Assembly: GCF_003202155.1 (NCBI RefSeq) | Contig: NZ_QFLI01000002.1 | Location: 496,001-560,000 of the forward strand | Reading direction: 5' to 3' | DNA length: 64,000 nucleotides | Source of the DNA: Marinifilum breve | GTDB taxonomy: Bacteria; Bacteroidota; Bacteroidia; Bacteroidales; Marinifilaceae | In this document: positions 1 through 9,400 of the stretch, piece by piece | Layout of the letters: every line of letters starts with the position of its first letter | How positions within the stretch are numbered: position 1 is the first letter of the stretch | Program-made: the position numbers and the translations under genes | The notes under the pieces: generated by a model | The model's input: only the letters and a program-made list of their open reading frames with translations | Databases searched by the model: none | What the model was told of the DNA's origin: nothing

Positions 1-546
1 CTGAATTACAGGAGGGTTATAGAAATGGTATCCAACGATATCTCCATTCAAGCCAGCTTCCTTTTCAATCTCTCCAATTGGAATAGAAGAAGTATTGGTA
101 AGGAACCAAGCATTTGGATTATTTTGTTTGATTTGAGAGAACAATTTAACCTTAAGGTTTTTGTCTTCCTTAATTGCCTCAAAAATCAACTCCGATTCAT
201 AAGTAGTTTCAATTCTGGTAGAAGTTTGAATCATAGCCATCACATCTTCAACAAATTGATTGATGACATCTTCATTGTCAACAAGATTTTCCTTATCGGC
301 ATACCAGTCACGTAGCTCTACAATATTCTTTTCTGCATGTTTCAGCAACTGAGATCTAACATAGCCTAATAAGTTTACCAAAGCAGGCTGCGATACATCA
401 ATCGCATTTAATACAAATTGTTCGTTTGATTTTTTGCCAATTTTCAACTTGGCCATTTCGAATGAAAGTAATACCAGAATTCCACTACCCATTTTACCAG
501 CAGCTCCCAATACACTCACATTTTTCATTTTAGGGACTAAATCCAT
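1..546 (-). CDS. 3-hydroxyacyl-CoA dehydrogenase, N-terminal part (runs off the window)
   Basis: The reverse strand encodes 182 residues from an ATG at 546 and continues past base 1. Residues 8-22 (VSVLGAAGKMGSGI) form the Rossmann NAD-binding loop. Later motifs are LIFEAIKED, then LTNTSSIPIGEI and GYHFYNPPVIQ, which match the 3-hydroxyacyl-CoA dehydrogenase NAD-binding domain (compare the NTSSIPI and HFFNP blocks of 3-hydroxybutyryl-CoA dehydrogenases). The enzyme would interconvert 3-hydroxyacyl-CoA and 3-oxoacyl-CoA with NAD in the cytosol. It lies 133 bp downstream of an enoyl-CoA hydratase on the same strand, so the pair covers consecutive beta-oxidation or butyryl-CoA pathway steps. The C-terminal substrate domain is outside the window, so chain-length preference cannot be judged. 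Confidence 0.88.
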   Translation of the reverse strand, partial: MDLVPKMKNVSVLGAAGKMGSGILVLLSFEMAKLKIGKKSNEQFVLNAIDVSQPALVNLLGYVRSQLLKHAEKNIVELRDWYADKENLVDNEDVINQFVEDVMAMIQTSTRIETTYESELIFEAIKEDKNLKVKLFSQIKQNNPNAWFLTNTSSIPIGEIEKEAGLNGDIVGYHFYNPPVIQ

Positions 547-679
547 ACGTTTATTGTTTTATTTAATTTTCTTAATCAGTTCATGGTGTAATTCACCCAA
601 TTGAGTCAACTTTAAAAACCCATCATCACTACCTACAAATCCCCTTTACGGCGATAAGCTTCCCCACTAAAATTGAATG

Positions 680-1453
680 TTACCAATTAGGCTGACGCTT
701 CTCCAAGAAGGCATTAACTCCCTCTTCGCGTTCTTTTTGATCTTCCTTGAACAATCTACCGAACTCTTTCGATTCCATTTTACCTGCATCTTTGCTATTC
801 AGCTCTAGTCCTTCACGTACCATCTCTTTTACAAGGCGCAATGCATTCGGACTTTTACCCGCAATCTTTTCAGCAAGTTTTATGGTATCTTCCAGAACCA
901 GATCTGGTTCAGATAGTTTCTGAACAACTCCCAGGTTGTAAGCTTCCTGAGCTGTTATTCCTTCTCCAAGCATCATTAAATACATGGCATTACCAGCTCC
1001 AACCAATCTAGGCAAACGTTGCGTTCCATTAAATCCAGGAATCAATCCCAGGTTGACCTCAGGCAAACCCAAGCGGGCTTTTTCACTTGCAACTCTAATA
1101 TCACAAGCTAATGCCAATTCCAATCCTCCCCCAAGAGCAAATCCATTAATGGCTGCAATTACGGGAATTTCCAAATTCGCAATCAGATCGAATACTCGTT
1201 TGCCTGTTTCAGAAAAATCGTAGGCATTTTGTGGAGAGTATTCCTGCATGGCCTTGATATCAGCTCCAGCAATAAAGGCTTTACCTTCTCCAGTAATGAT
1301 TAACACTCGAATGTCATTCACATTCTCGCTTTCCAAAAAGCAAGTTAAATCCTTAAAAACCTCTTCATTTAAGGCATTTAAGGCTTTAGGACGATCAAGA
1401 GTTAGAATCCCAATTCTATCTCTTTTTTCAAATTTTAAATAATTGTACTTCAT
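680..1453 (-). CDS. Enoyl-CoA hydratase (crotonase family)
   Basis: This 257-residue protein has the usual length for a bacterial crotonase. It contains the oxyanion-hole segment AGADIKAM (residues 62-69) and the second block GFALGGGLELALACDIRVA. Both catalytic glutamates are present: Glu112 in GGGLELA and Glu132 in GLPEVNLGL. The family signature reads PGFNGTQRLPR, with Asn where many crotonases have Gly. It would hydrate enoyl-CoA (for example crotonyl-CoA) to the 3-hydroxyacyl-CoA that the next gene oxidises. A promoter-like sequence lies 35-64 bp upstream. The family includes other activities such as isomerases, but two glutamates plus the dehydrogenase neighbour favour a hydratase. Confidence 0.9.
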   Translation of the reverse strand: MKYNYLKFEKRDRIGILTLDRPKALNALNEEVFKDLTCFLESENVNDIRVLIITGEGKAFIAGADIKAMQEYSPQNAYDFSETGKRVFDLIANLEIPVIAAINGFALGGGLELALACDIRVASEKARLGLPEVNLGLIPGFNGTQRLPRLVGAGNAMYLMMLGEGITAQEAYNLGVVQKLSEPDLVLEDTIKLAEKIAGKSPNALRLVKEMVREGLELNSKDAGKMESKEFGRLFKEDQKEREEGVNAFLEKRQPNW

Positions 1454-1487
1454 AGGTGTGAGTAAGACTTTTTTTCATCTACATATT

Positions 1488-1517
1488 TAAATATAATAAA
1501 AACTCTTAACTCTCAAA
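1488..1517 (-). promoter_or_regulatory. Bacteroidota-type promoter for the enoyl-CoA hydratase gene
   Basis: On the minus strand a TTTG (1514-1517) is followed after 18 bp by TATATTTA (1488-1495), close to the TTTG / TAnnTTTG consensus of the Bacteroidota housekeeping sigma factor. This would give a leader of about 30 nt. It was recognised by eye only. Confidence 0.45.
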
Positions 1518-1630
1518 AGCTAATTTATCATGCATTCAACCAATTAGCCTACACCACCTAGATTTACAGGGCTTTAGAGATATTAAAAAAATCAAAAAAA
1601 GACCTCTTATTCTTTTAATGACTTTTTAAA

Positions 1631-1662
1631 ATAAAAAACCCGATTCAAGTTTGAACCGGGTT
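1631..1662 (-). terminator. Rho-independent terminator after yebC
   Basis: Inverted arms at 1637-1648 and 1651-1662 (AACCCGATTCAA / TTGAACCGGGTT, one mismatch) enclose a two-base loop. On the minus strand the stem is followed by a T-rich tail (TTTTATTTT), about 30 bp after the yebC stop codon. Confidence 0.8.
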
Positions 1663-1691
1663 AACTATAATAAGAAATAAACTTTCTTTAC

Positions 1692-2399
1692 TTAAGCCAT
1701 GTTGTGATATACGTTTTGTACATCATCGTTATCTTCTAACTTTTCCAATAACTTTTCAACATCAGCCACCTGATCTTCAGGCAACTCTTTGGTATCCATT
1801 GGAATTCTTTCGAAACCAGATGAAATCACAGTCATGTCATTCTCTTCAAGGTAAGCTTGAATTTTACCGAAATCAGTAAACTCGCCATAAAGCATAACAC
1901 CATCTTCTTCTGCAAATACTTCTTCTACTCCAAGATCGATCAATTCGAATTCTAATTCTTCGATATCGTATTCTTTATTTTCAATTTTGAAGTGACACTT
2001 GCGCTCGAACATAAATTCAACGCTACCAGCAGTACCTAAACTACCTTTGCATTTGTTAAAGTATGAACGAACATCTGCTACTGTTCTGGTATGATTATCA
2101 GTTGCTGTTTCAACAAGAATAGCGATACCATGTGGTGCGTATCCTTCGTAAACAATCTCTTTGAAATCCTTCTGCTCCTTTGAAGAAGCTTTCTTAATGG
2201 CACGCTCAACATTATCCTTAGGCATGTTTGCTGCCTTAGCATTTTGAATAACCGCACGCAAACGAGCATTAGTTGACGGATCAGGGCCACCTTCTTTTAC
2301 TGCAATAACAATATCCTTCCCAATTCGGGTAAAGGCTTTGGCCATCTTATCCCAACGCTTCATTTTACGCGCTTTTCTAAATTCGAATGCTCTTCCCAT
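1692..2399 (-). CDS. yebC: YebC/PmpR (TACO1) family protein
   Basis: This 235-residue protein begins MGRAFEFRKARKMKRW, the form of the YebC N-terminus usual in Bacteroidota, and continues with TRIGKDIVIAVKEGGPDPSTNARL and the AANMPKDNVERAIKKAS helix. The middle and C-terminal domains carry the typical YEGYAPHGIAILVE and NRTVADVR-like blocks (here TDNHTRTVADVR). Members were long annotated as DNA-binding regulators; more recent work connects the family to translation through difficult peptide stretches such as polyproline. It is flanked by its own promoter and terminator, which suggests a single-gene transcript. Confidence 0.95.
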   Translation of the reverse strand: MGRAFEFRKARKMKRWDKMAKAFTRIGKDIVIAVKEGGPDPSTNARLRAVIQNAKAANMPKDNVERAIKKASSKEQKDFKEIVYEGYAPHGIAILVETATDNHTRTVADVRSYFNKCKGSLGTAGSVEFMFERKCHFKIENKEYDIEELEFELIDLGVEEVFAEEDGVMLYGEFTDFGKIQAYLEENDMTVISSGFERIPMDTKELPEDQVADVEKLLEKLEDNDDVQNVYHNMA

Positions 2400-2422
2400 A
2401 ATTTATGTATAAAATTTTTCCG

Positions 2423-2454
2423 CAAAAATAACACATGTAATTCAATCTGTGAAA
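2423..2454 (-). promoter_or_regulatory. Promoter of yebC
   Basis: On the minus strand TTTC (2451-2454), a 20-bp spacer and TATTTTTG (2423-2430) give a perfect TAnnTTTG -7 box and a near-consensus -33 box. The box lies 23 bp from the yebC ATG. Confidence 0.5.
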
Positions 2455-2519
2455 CGAATCTGGAATTTTTATTGCTCAATTTGTAACACTATACACAAAG
2501 TTTAAACTGAGATTGCTCA

Positions 2520-2550
2520 TTGTTTACGGGTGAGCGATTTCTTATCTTAG
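2520..2550 (+). promoter_or_regulatory. Possible promoter of the metallopeptidase gene
   Basis: TTG at 2520-2522 and TATCTTAG at 2543-2550 resemble a weak -33/-7 pair. If used, the transcript would include the whole double-hairpin element at 2568-2676 in its 5' leader. Confidence 0.3.
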
Positions 2551-2567
2551 CCCTGTTAATTCAATAA

Positions 2568-2676
2568 TTATACCGATTTGTTTCTAAAATGTCACATTGC
2601 TTCGTTTCTCTCGCACTGCCCCTTTAGAAATCTATCGGCATAATACTAACGATATTGTTGCATTAAAATAGTATTA
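2568..2676 (+). repeat. Double-hairpin intergenic element, copy A
   Basis: The first hairpin runs from TTATACCGAT (2568-2577) to ATCGGCATAA (2634-2643), with inner arms TTTCTAAA / TTTAGAAA and a loop containing CGTTTCTCTC. A second hairpin overlaps it: TAATACT (2641-2647) with AGTATTA (2670-2676). Copies B, C and D share the ends, loop and total length, but their arms differ. The copy ends 19 bp before the metallopeptidase start codon. Confidence 0.7.
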
Positions 2677-2695
2677 GATAACAAAACCTAAATCA

Positions 2696-4738
2696 ATGAA
2701 GAAAATTTTTATTCTTTGTGCTGCATTTTTAACTTTAGTATCAACTACTAATCAAGTTATTGCAGAAAAGAAGGCAGAAACCTCTAACATTACTGCCGAA
2801 ACCATCAAATCGACTATTGAGGAGTTGAGCGCCAATTGTTTGGATAAAGCTTTACTTGAGAAAGGCGTAAAACACGCTGCGAGTCTTTGGCGCATGAGCG
2901 ACGGAACAGAAGCAGATTTTAAGAACTTCTGTAAGAAAAGCTATATCGCCAATAAGGCGGAAAAAGAAGTTGTGTTCCAAAAAATTTCAAGAAACCTTGA
3001 GATCATCACAGGACACTTCAACAAAATTACTCTGGATTTATTGGAGCCTGTTCATTTGAATACCTTCGAGCAGCACCCTATCGACAATGCTTTTGGTGCT
3101 TACAGCGTTGGTTCGCACTGGATGAACGATTTCTACAACAACAAAATTGCTTTCACCATTGCATTGAACTTTCCATCGTTTAGCCTGGCTGAGAAAGAAG
3201 CCAATGCTAAAAACTGGACTCGCGAAGAATGGGCATACGCTCGTTTGGGTGATTACTTTACTGCTAGAGTTCCTTCGGAATTGTTACAAGCAGCCGGAAC
3301 AGCTGCTGCAGGTTCTGATGTGTACATCGCAGACTACAATATTTATGTAGGTCATCTTACTGATAAGAAAGGAAACCGTTTCTTCCCTGAAGATAAGGTA
3401 TTGCTTTCTCATTGGAACCTTCGTGATGAAATCAAAGCCAACTATGCCAACAAAAAAGATGGTTTAGACAAGCAAAAGATGATTTACCAGGTGATGAAGA
3501 GAATCATCTCTCAGGAAATCCCTGAAAAGGTAATCAACTCGGGTGATTTCGAATGGGATCCATACACAAACGTGGTTTACAAGGCTGGGAAAGCTGTTGA
3601 TGCAACTCCGGAACCAAACGAAAGATATCAGCAAATCCTGAATAACTTCCACGCAAACAAAGCGATCGATCCTTACTATCCAGATCAGAACACTTTCATC
3701 AAGAGACAATACGATGGTGCAAAAGAGATATCTGCGGAAGCAACTGAAAAGATTTTCTCTGCATTCTTAAGCTCTGAGGAGACCAAAAAAGTAGGTAAAC
3801 TAATCCAGAAGAGATTGGGTCGTAAGTTACAGCCATTCGATATTTGGTACGATGGTTTCAAGGCTCGTAGCGGAATGGATGAGTCGAAACTAGATGCACA
3901 AACCAGAGGTTTGTATCCTAATGCTGCTGCATTGGAAGCTGATTTGGCTAACCTATTGGTAAAATTGGGTTACGACAAGGAAAGAGCTCAGTGGTTGGCA
4001 GACAGAATTGCTGTTGATCCTGCAAGAGGTTCAGGTCATGCTTGGGGTGGTGCTGCCAAAGGTCAGAAAGCACACTTGCGTACCAGAATTGGAGCAAAAG
4101 GTATGGATTACAAGGGTTACAACATCGCGATCCACGAGTTTGGACACAATGTTGAGCAAACCATCTCGCTATATGATGTTGACAACTTTGTAATGAATGG
4201 TGTTCCTAACACTGCATTTACCGAGGCATTGGCATTTATCTTCCAGAAGCGAGATATGTTGCTATTGGACGTTAAAGATGATACCCCACAAAAAGAAGCT
4301 TTAAAGAAATTGGATCTTTTCTGGAGTGCTTACGAAATTATGGGTGTTTCGTTGGTAGACATTCGCATGTGGAGATGGTTGTATGCTAATCCTGATGCTA
4401 CTGCTGCTGAATTGCGCGATGCTACCATGGATATCGCGAAAGCGGTTTGGAACGAGTTCTACGCTCCTGTTTATGGTGTGAAAGATCAACCAATTTTGGC
4501 TGTTTACTCGCACATGTTGAACAGTCCGTTGTACCTATCGAACTATGCATTTGGTAATGTAATTGAGTTCCAATTGGAGCAACAATTAAAAGGAAGAAGC
4601 TTCCCTGCTGAGGTTGATCGTATCTTTAAGCAAGGTCGTTTAACTCCTAACCAATGGATGGTTGAGGCTACCGGTAACGATTTATCGGCTGAGCCATTGT
4701 TGAATGCGGCTAAAGAGGCATTACAAGAATTAAAGTAA
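2696..4738 (+). CDS. Secreted zinc metallopeptidase, M3-like (HExGH)
   Basis: This 680-residue protein starts with a Sec signal peptide (residues 1-23, ending near VIAEKK). The zinc motif HEFGHN is at residues 480-485. A second acidic ligand, Glu510 in FTEALAF, lies 26 residues after the HEFGH glutamate-bearing motif, a spacing like that of M3 oligopeptidases. The rest is mostly helical with no recognisable accessory domain. It would hydrolyse peptides in the periplasm. The gene stands alone, with element copy A immediately upstream and a terminator directly downstream. Assignment to M3 rather than a related gluzincin clan rests on the motif alone, so the family name is provisional while the metallopeptidase call is firm. 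Confidence 0.75.
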   Translation: MKKIFILCAAFLTLVSTTNQVIAEKKAETSNITAETIKSTIEELSANCLDKALLEKGVKHAASLWRMSDGTEADFKNFCKKSYIANKAEKEVVFQKISRNLEIITGHFNKITLDLLEPVHLNTFEQHPIDNAFGAYSVGSHWMNDFYNNKIAFTIALNFPSFSLAEKEANAKNWTREEWAYARLGDYFTARVPSELLQAAGTAAAGSDVYIADYNIYVGHLTDKKGNRFFPEDKVLLSHWNLRDEIKANYANKKDGLDKQKMIYQVMKRIISQEIPEKVINSGDFEWDPYTNVVYKAGKAVDATPEPNERYQQILNNFHANKAIDPYYPDQNTFIKRQYDGAKEISAEATEKIFSAFLSSEETKKVGKLIQKRLGRKLQPFDIWYDGFKARSGMDESKLDAQTRGLYPNAAALEADLANLLVKLGYDKERAQWLADRIAVDPARGSGHAWGGAAKGQKAHLRTRIGAKGMDYKGYNIAIHEFGHNVEQTISLYDVDNFVMNGVPNTAFTEALAFIFQKRDMLLLDVKDDTPQKEALKKLDLFWSAYEIMGVSLVDIRMWRWLYANPDATAAELRDATMDIAKAVWNEFYAPVYGVKDQPILAVYSHMLNSPLYLSNYAFGNVIEFQLEQQLKGRSFPAEVDRIFKQGRLTPNQWMVEATGNDLSAEPLLNAAKEALQELK

Positions 4739-4779
4739 GATATTAGTGATGGCTTTTGGCCATTGACATTATAGAATTG

Positions 4780-4809
4780 AAGGTCATCTCGAAAGGGATG
4801 GCCTTTTTC
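4780..4809 (+). terminator. Terminator of the metallopeptidase gene
   Basis: AAGGTCATCT and GGATGGCCTT pair across a short loop (one G-U and one weak end pair) and are followed by TTTTCTTT, about 40 bp beyond the stop codon. Confidence 0.7.
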
Positions 4810-4863
4810 TTTATTAACACCTCATTCTATCTTTCTCCTAAAGAGCTATTCTTTGCACAACTT

Positions 4864-5050
4864 CCTCTCCTCAAGGAGAGGATTGAGGTGAGGTGATTGG
4901 GCTATTGTTACACCGATTTGCAATATTAATTACCTCATCCCCTAACCCCTTCTCCTTAATGAGAAGGGGAATGCAGTGCAAATAAATAACGATCCTAAAT
5001 TTTTCTTTGCACTACTTCCTCACCTCAAGTAAAGGGTTGAGGTGAGGTGA
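4864..5050 (+). repeat. REP-like CTCC palindromes, three units
   Basis: Three related units occur in alternating orientation. Unit 1 (4864-4895) contains CCTCTCCTCAAGGAGAGG and then GAGGTGAGGTGA. Unit 2 (4930-4973), inverted, reads CCTCATCCCCTAACCCC and a TTCTCC...GAGAAGG hairpin. Unit 3 (5015-5050) is a degraded copy ending GAGGTGAGGTGA. The same pair of sequences recurs at 39774-39910. Short, dispersed, gene-free palindromes like these are typical of REP-type elements in this phylum. Confidence 0.65.
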
Positions 5051-5454
5051 TTTAAACAGGTAGTTTCTTTCGGTGGACATTTATTTAGAATGAAAATAAA
5101 CAAAGCATTATTCCTTTGGTTTTCAAAACTATAATTCATTAACATATTCACCTCTTCTTTTGTATGTATTTATGTTACACTAAAAACACCATAGGTATAG
5201 TACAGAAATAGCGAAGGAATAGCGAAGAAGTAGCACAGGTATAAACAGTCCACTTAGGAGGATGTTATTGTTTAATTAGATTGCTCGTTGTGTTGATGAA
5301 TATTCATTTGGAATTTTGTTGGTGCTAAAGTCTGACTGTTGACATTTTATGATTTCATTGAGACCTTTGTCATGTATATGAGTGTGTTAGTCAGGATTAT
5401 TTGAACGCTGACACCCAACATCTAGAAATTGATTATAACAAAAAAACAGGAAAT
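5051..5454. other. Intergenic stretch without a recognisable gene
   Basis: About 400 bp of AT-rich sequence. The only notable feature is a small set of near-repeats around 5190-5240 (ATAGTACAG, AATAGCGAAG, ATAGCGAAG, AGTAGCACAGG). A TTG-initiated extension of the next gene (from 5401) was judged non-coding. Confidence 0.4.
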
Positions 5455-6024
5455 ATGGCTATTGTAAAAAGAAATTTAATCACAACGGGCTTGAGTGGAA
5501 AATTAGGAAAAAACCTTGTGTTTAGACAACGTAAAGGAAAGACCATTTTATCGGTAGCAGCTCATTTTTCGGGGAAACGATCCATTGCACAAGAGCAACA
5601 AAAAGACCGATTTAAAAAGGCCACCCTATATGCGAACATACAAAAGCACAATCCTGAATTGATGGAAGAATACAATAAGGTAGCTAAGGAAAAAGGGATA
5701 TATAGCGGCTATAACTTGGCGGTATCGGATTATTTTCACCCTCCTACTATTGAAAAAGTAAGTACCAGGAGTTATCATGGTGAAATTGGGGATATCATTG
5801 AAATTATTGCATTAGATGATTTTAAGGTGAAGCGTGTTGAGCTTGAAATTTATAGCAGTGATGGAAACTTAACTGAAAAAGGCCAAGCCTATGAATATGA
5901 TGAAAATGGCAAATGGCATTATGCTGCCAATGTAGCCAACTCGGAATACAAAGGAAATAAAATAGTTGTAAAGGCTTTTGATTATCCCGAAAATGAAATG
6001 GCTAAGGAAGTTGTACTGGATTAA
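5455..6024 (+). CDS. Uncharacterised protein with basic N-terminus and beta-rich C-terminus
   Basis: The start is taken at ATG 5455 (MAIVKRNLITTGLSGKLG), preceded by an A-rich leader; an in-frame TTG at 5401 would add an atypical 18-residue extension. The 189-residue product has a basic, Gly-rich N-terminus (GLSGKLGKNLVFRQRKGKT), a helical middle, and a C-terminal half (from about residue 95) that looks like an immunoglobulin-type beta-sandwich (GDIIEIIALDDFKVKRVELEI). The N-terminus recalls a family of Bacteroidota hypotheticals related to DUF6266, but I cannot assign a function. There is no signal peptide. It opens the accessory stretch that continues to about 16 kb. Confidence 0.6.
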   Translation: MAIVKRNLITTGLSGKLGKNLVFRQRKGKTILSVAAHFSGKRSIAQEQQKDRFKKATLYANIQKHNPELMEEYNKVAKEKGIYSGYNLAVSDYFHPPTIEKVSTRSYHGEIGDIIEIIALDDFKVKRVELEIYSSDGNLTEKGQAYEYDENGKWHYAANVANSEYKGNKIVVKAFDYPENEMAKEVVLD

Positions 6025-6216
6025 TTCTGCTTACGAAATAAAAGCTCCAGCCAACAGGAATTGCCATTTACCAAGATCGATTTTTGAGATATTATAATTG
6101 ATACTTCCCTCAGGTATCATAAGCAAATTGACGCACTCTACAGATTATACTATAAATTAGATTATGCATTCCTTTGAATAAATATTATTGTTTTGTAAAT
6201 TACCAATCGATTTTAT

Positions 6217-6264
6217 AAAAGGTGCACAATACACCCCATATAGGTCAGTATTGTGCACCTTTTT
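6217..6264 (+). terminator. Long perfect hairpin, probable (bidirectional) terminator
   Basis: The arms AAAAGGTGCACAATAC (6217-6232) and GTATTGTGCACCTTTT (6248-6263) are perfectly complementary over 16 bp with a 15-nt loop. T-runs follow the stem on both strands, so it could stop transcription in either direction. It lies 190 bp beyond the preceding gene. Confidence 0.7.
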
Positions 6265-6289
6265 AATTTGAGATAAGAAAAATATGTGC

Positions 6290-6435
6290 ACCAGTGCATA
6301 TATAAAGAAGTTGTATGCCATGCAAAAAAGCCAACGCACAAATAGCACATTTGGTTTTTGCCGACACACACCAAACGCTTAAAAAACCAAAAGAGCTATT
6401 TTTTAGCCAACGCCCAATAAAAAGACAATTAACAA
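6290..6435. other. Cassette-like spacer upstream of the STAND gene
   Basis: The spacer holds CCAACGC at 6331 and 6407 and the variant CCAAACGC at 6371, among short runs such as AGCACATTTGG and TTTTTGCC. The same heptamer recurs three times in the spacer on the other side of the STAND gene. This resembles the non-coding ends of gene cassettes seen in Bacteroidota accessory regions. No integrase or canonical attC fold was identified. Confidence 0.35.
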
Positions 6436-9400
6436 ATGAATAAAGAAATAGTATCAGCAAGTGGAGAAAGAGCAGCAATGGGAGGTTATTTGCCTCAATT
6501 TGATGAGTTCGCTTGGTTCGTATATTTGAATCTGGTAAATAAAAAACTTGAATGGATAAGAATTGCAGATCCCAAAGCTGAAAAACTTGATGATATCCAA
6601 TATTCTACATTTTCAGAGATTCATGCTTATCAAGTAAAATGGACTATTGCTGATGCGAATATATCATTTGCAAATTTTACCGACCTTTTACCACTAATTA
6701 CTACTAGTTGGAAAAATTTAAAAAAAGATAATCCTGGGAAAAAAATAATTCCTCATTTAATCACTAACAAACCGACTTCCTCCCATGATAGTTTGAAGGA
6801 TGGAGAAACTAAAATTGGCTCATTTGTGGATTTTATTTCTGAAGTTTGGTTAAAAATCAAGTCGAATCAATCAATTGATGATAAGTGGAAACCGATTCTT
6901 GAGGATCTCAAAAAAATCTCAAATCTTAATGAATCTGAATTTAAAGAATTTATAATTTGTTTTGATTTTCAATCCGACTACAAACAAAAACAGTTTAGTG
7001 TAAGTAATATTAAATACTCTAAAGAAGATGATGACCTTCAGCAGATTAGTCGATTTATTATTGAAAAAGTTGCAAGTCCTGAAAGAGTAGTTGAATTTAA
7101 TCGCCAAGAAATAATTAACGAATTAGGTTGGTTTGACAGATTTAAAACTATTTTCAATCACGAATTAATAGTTGATAGACAAAGATACCAACCTATTCAA
7201 TCGACAATTGATTTATTAAATTCAAAACTAGCTGAATACGAAAACGGATATCTGTTTTTACAAGGTGGTCCAGGTTCTGGTAAATCTACCTTATTGAATC
7301 AATGGTCCAAAGGTTTAAAAACACGAATAGTAAGATATTATGCTTTTGATTTTGTCAATCCATCTTCTCATTTAAACTTTTATGAAAGGGGAAATGCTAC
7401 TCATCTCTTCTTTGATTTAGTTTTTCAATTAAAAGAAGCAGGAATATATAAAAGAAACATACTTCCATATAAAGATTTACTTTTTTTGAAAGAAGTATTC
7501 AATGAGCAATTAAGAGCAATTGGACAAGACTATATAGCAGGCGGTCAATCAACCATAATAATAATTGATGGTTTAGATCATGTGCCTAGAGAATACAAAT
7601 CAACAACGAATAGTTTCTTGCGAGAACTGCCTTTGCCTTCTTCTCTCCCAGAAGGGGTTTTCATTATTTTGGGAAGTCAATCGTACGAACTTGAAGACAT
7701 TCAACAAGAGATTAAAACTGAATTTCAGAAAGGAGACAGAACAGTTCAAATTGATTCACTTAAAAAGGAAGAGGTCCATAAATACATTGATGCTCTTGAT
7801 TCTTCAATTCAACTTAGTAGCTCTCAAAAGCTGCAAATATTTGAAAAATCACAAGGACATCCACTATACTTATCTTACTTAATTGGAAAAATCAATACAA
7901 CCGATTCTATTGACGATACAATTGAATCTTTTGAAGTAATTGATGGCAGCATTGATAATTACTATAAAAAAATATGGGAACCAATCCAGCAAGATGATAG
8001 CTTGATTCATTTCTTGGGATTGATTGCAAGGATTAATGGCTCAATCAATCTTCAGTTCATTCAAGAATGGGGATTTGAACGAAGTATTTTAAAATCATTC
8101 AAAGAAAAGGCTAGAGCCCTTTTTAATGAAACAGAAAAAACTTTGTCTTTCTTTCATAATTCATTTAAGCAATTCCTTCTTCATTACACTTCATTAGACT
8201 ATTTAACTGATGAATTTGATCCAAAAGAAAATCTTGTTTATCACAATCATCTTGCTGGTTATTATGCAATATCAAAGGTGGAGAAATCATGGAAACAAAA
8301 TCACCATCTTTTTCAAGCAAAGGAATATGATAAGTTTATTTCTGAAGTTACTCCAGATAGTTTTACAGACCAGTTGTTAAACTTCAGACCAGTAGAAGAT
8401 ATAAAACAGGATGCAAAATTAGGAATTGAAATAGCCCGACAAACTAAGGATATAAAAACTCTCACAAGATATCTATTTTCATTAGCAGAAATTGAAAGAA
8501 GGCTGTTTAATATTGATCCCGCATCATTTACAGAAGAGCTCTTAATTTTAGACAAAATTGACATAGCACGAGATTACCTAAGAACAGGTAATACTCTCCA
8601 TTGTAGCCCATCTTATGCCTTAAAGGCATCTCGCTTGTTTATTGAATATGATTGTAAATATGAAGGAGTTACTTTGTTCAATTTAGCCTATCCAGAAATC
8701 ATTACAGATTCCGGGATAGCTATTGATGATTCACATAGGTATGAAGAAATAAGAGACGCTTTGGAGGAATGGATATATACATCTCCTCATTTTGAAACAA
8801 CGGAAAACATTTTATCGAAAATTGAAAATATAAGCTTTGAGAATAACACACGAAAAAATAGATTTGAGGAAAAAGAAGCCGATCTATTTTTAAGGTTACT
8901 TGCTAATCTTGGTTATAGTTTAATAGATCAAAATAAATGGGATGATTTTAATAATGTCATTGAAAAAATAGATACTACTAGTTCAAAAGGTAGAAATTCA
9001 CTATTCCAACTTTTTCAGTATGGTATTGAAAAATGTCTTGATTTAAATGATAGTAGTCGTGCAAATCAATATCTATCATTATTGACAACTCATTTCACAA
9101 AAGAAAAGACCAAATCAATTGGTAAAATATATATATCAGATTTGGTATATAAAGTCACCAGAGATATTGACGAAACGTTTAGTTGGATCAAAGATGTTCA
9201 ACAACCATCAAATGTAGGTAATAAAGATCGACTAGGCTATGATGATTCCTTAGAAGCTTTTATTCCATTAATCAAACTGAACAAATTACTGAACCTATGC
9301 AGTAAAGGAGTTTCAATTACTTCTGCTATTCCATCTGTTGAGCAAGGCACTGATGAAGAAGTGTTAGTGGAATTTGAAAGAATGCTATGTCTTACATCTC

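Noticed and set aside
4908-4935. Fifth copy of the double-hairpin element
   Set aside because: Only a left-end-like TTACACCGATTTG is present; the right end, the loop and the second stem are missing.
5401-5454. TTG-initiated N-terminal extension of the protein starting at 5455
   Set aside because: The extension (MNADTQHLEIDYNKKTGN) does not resemble the family start, and an ATG with an A-rich leader follows.
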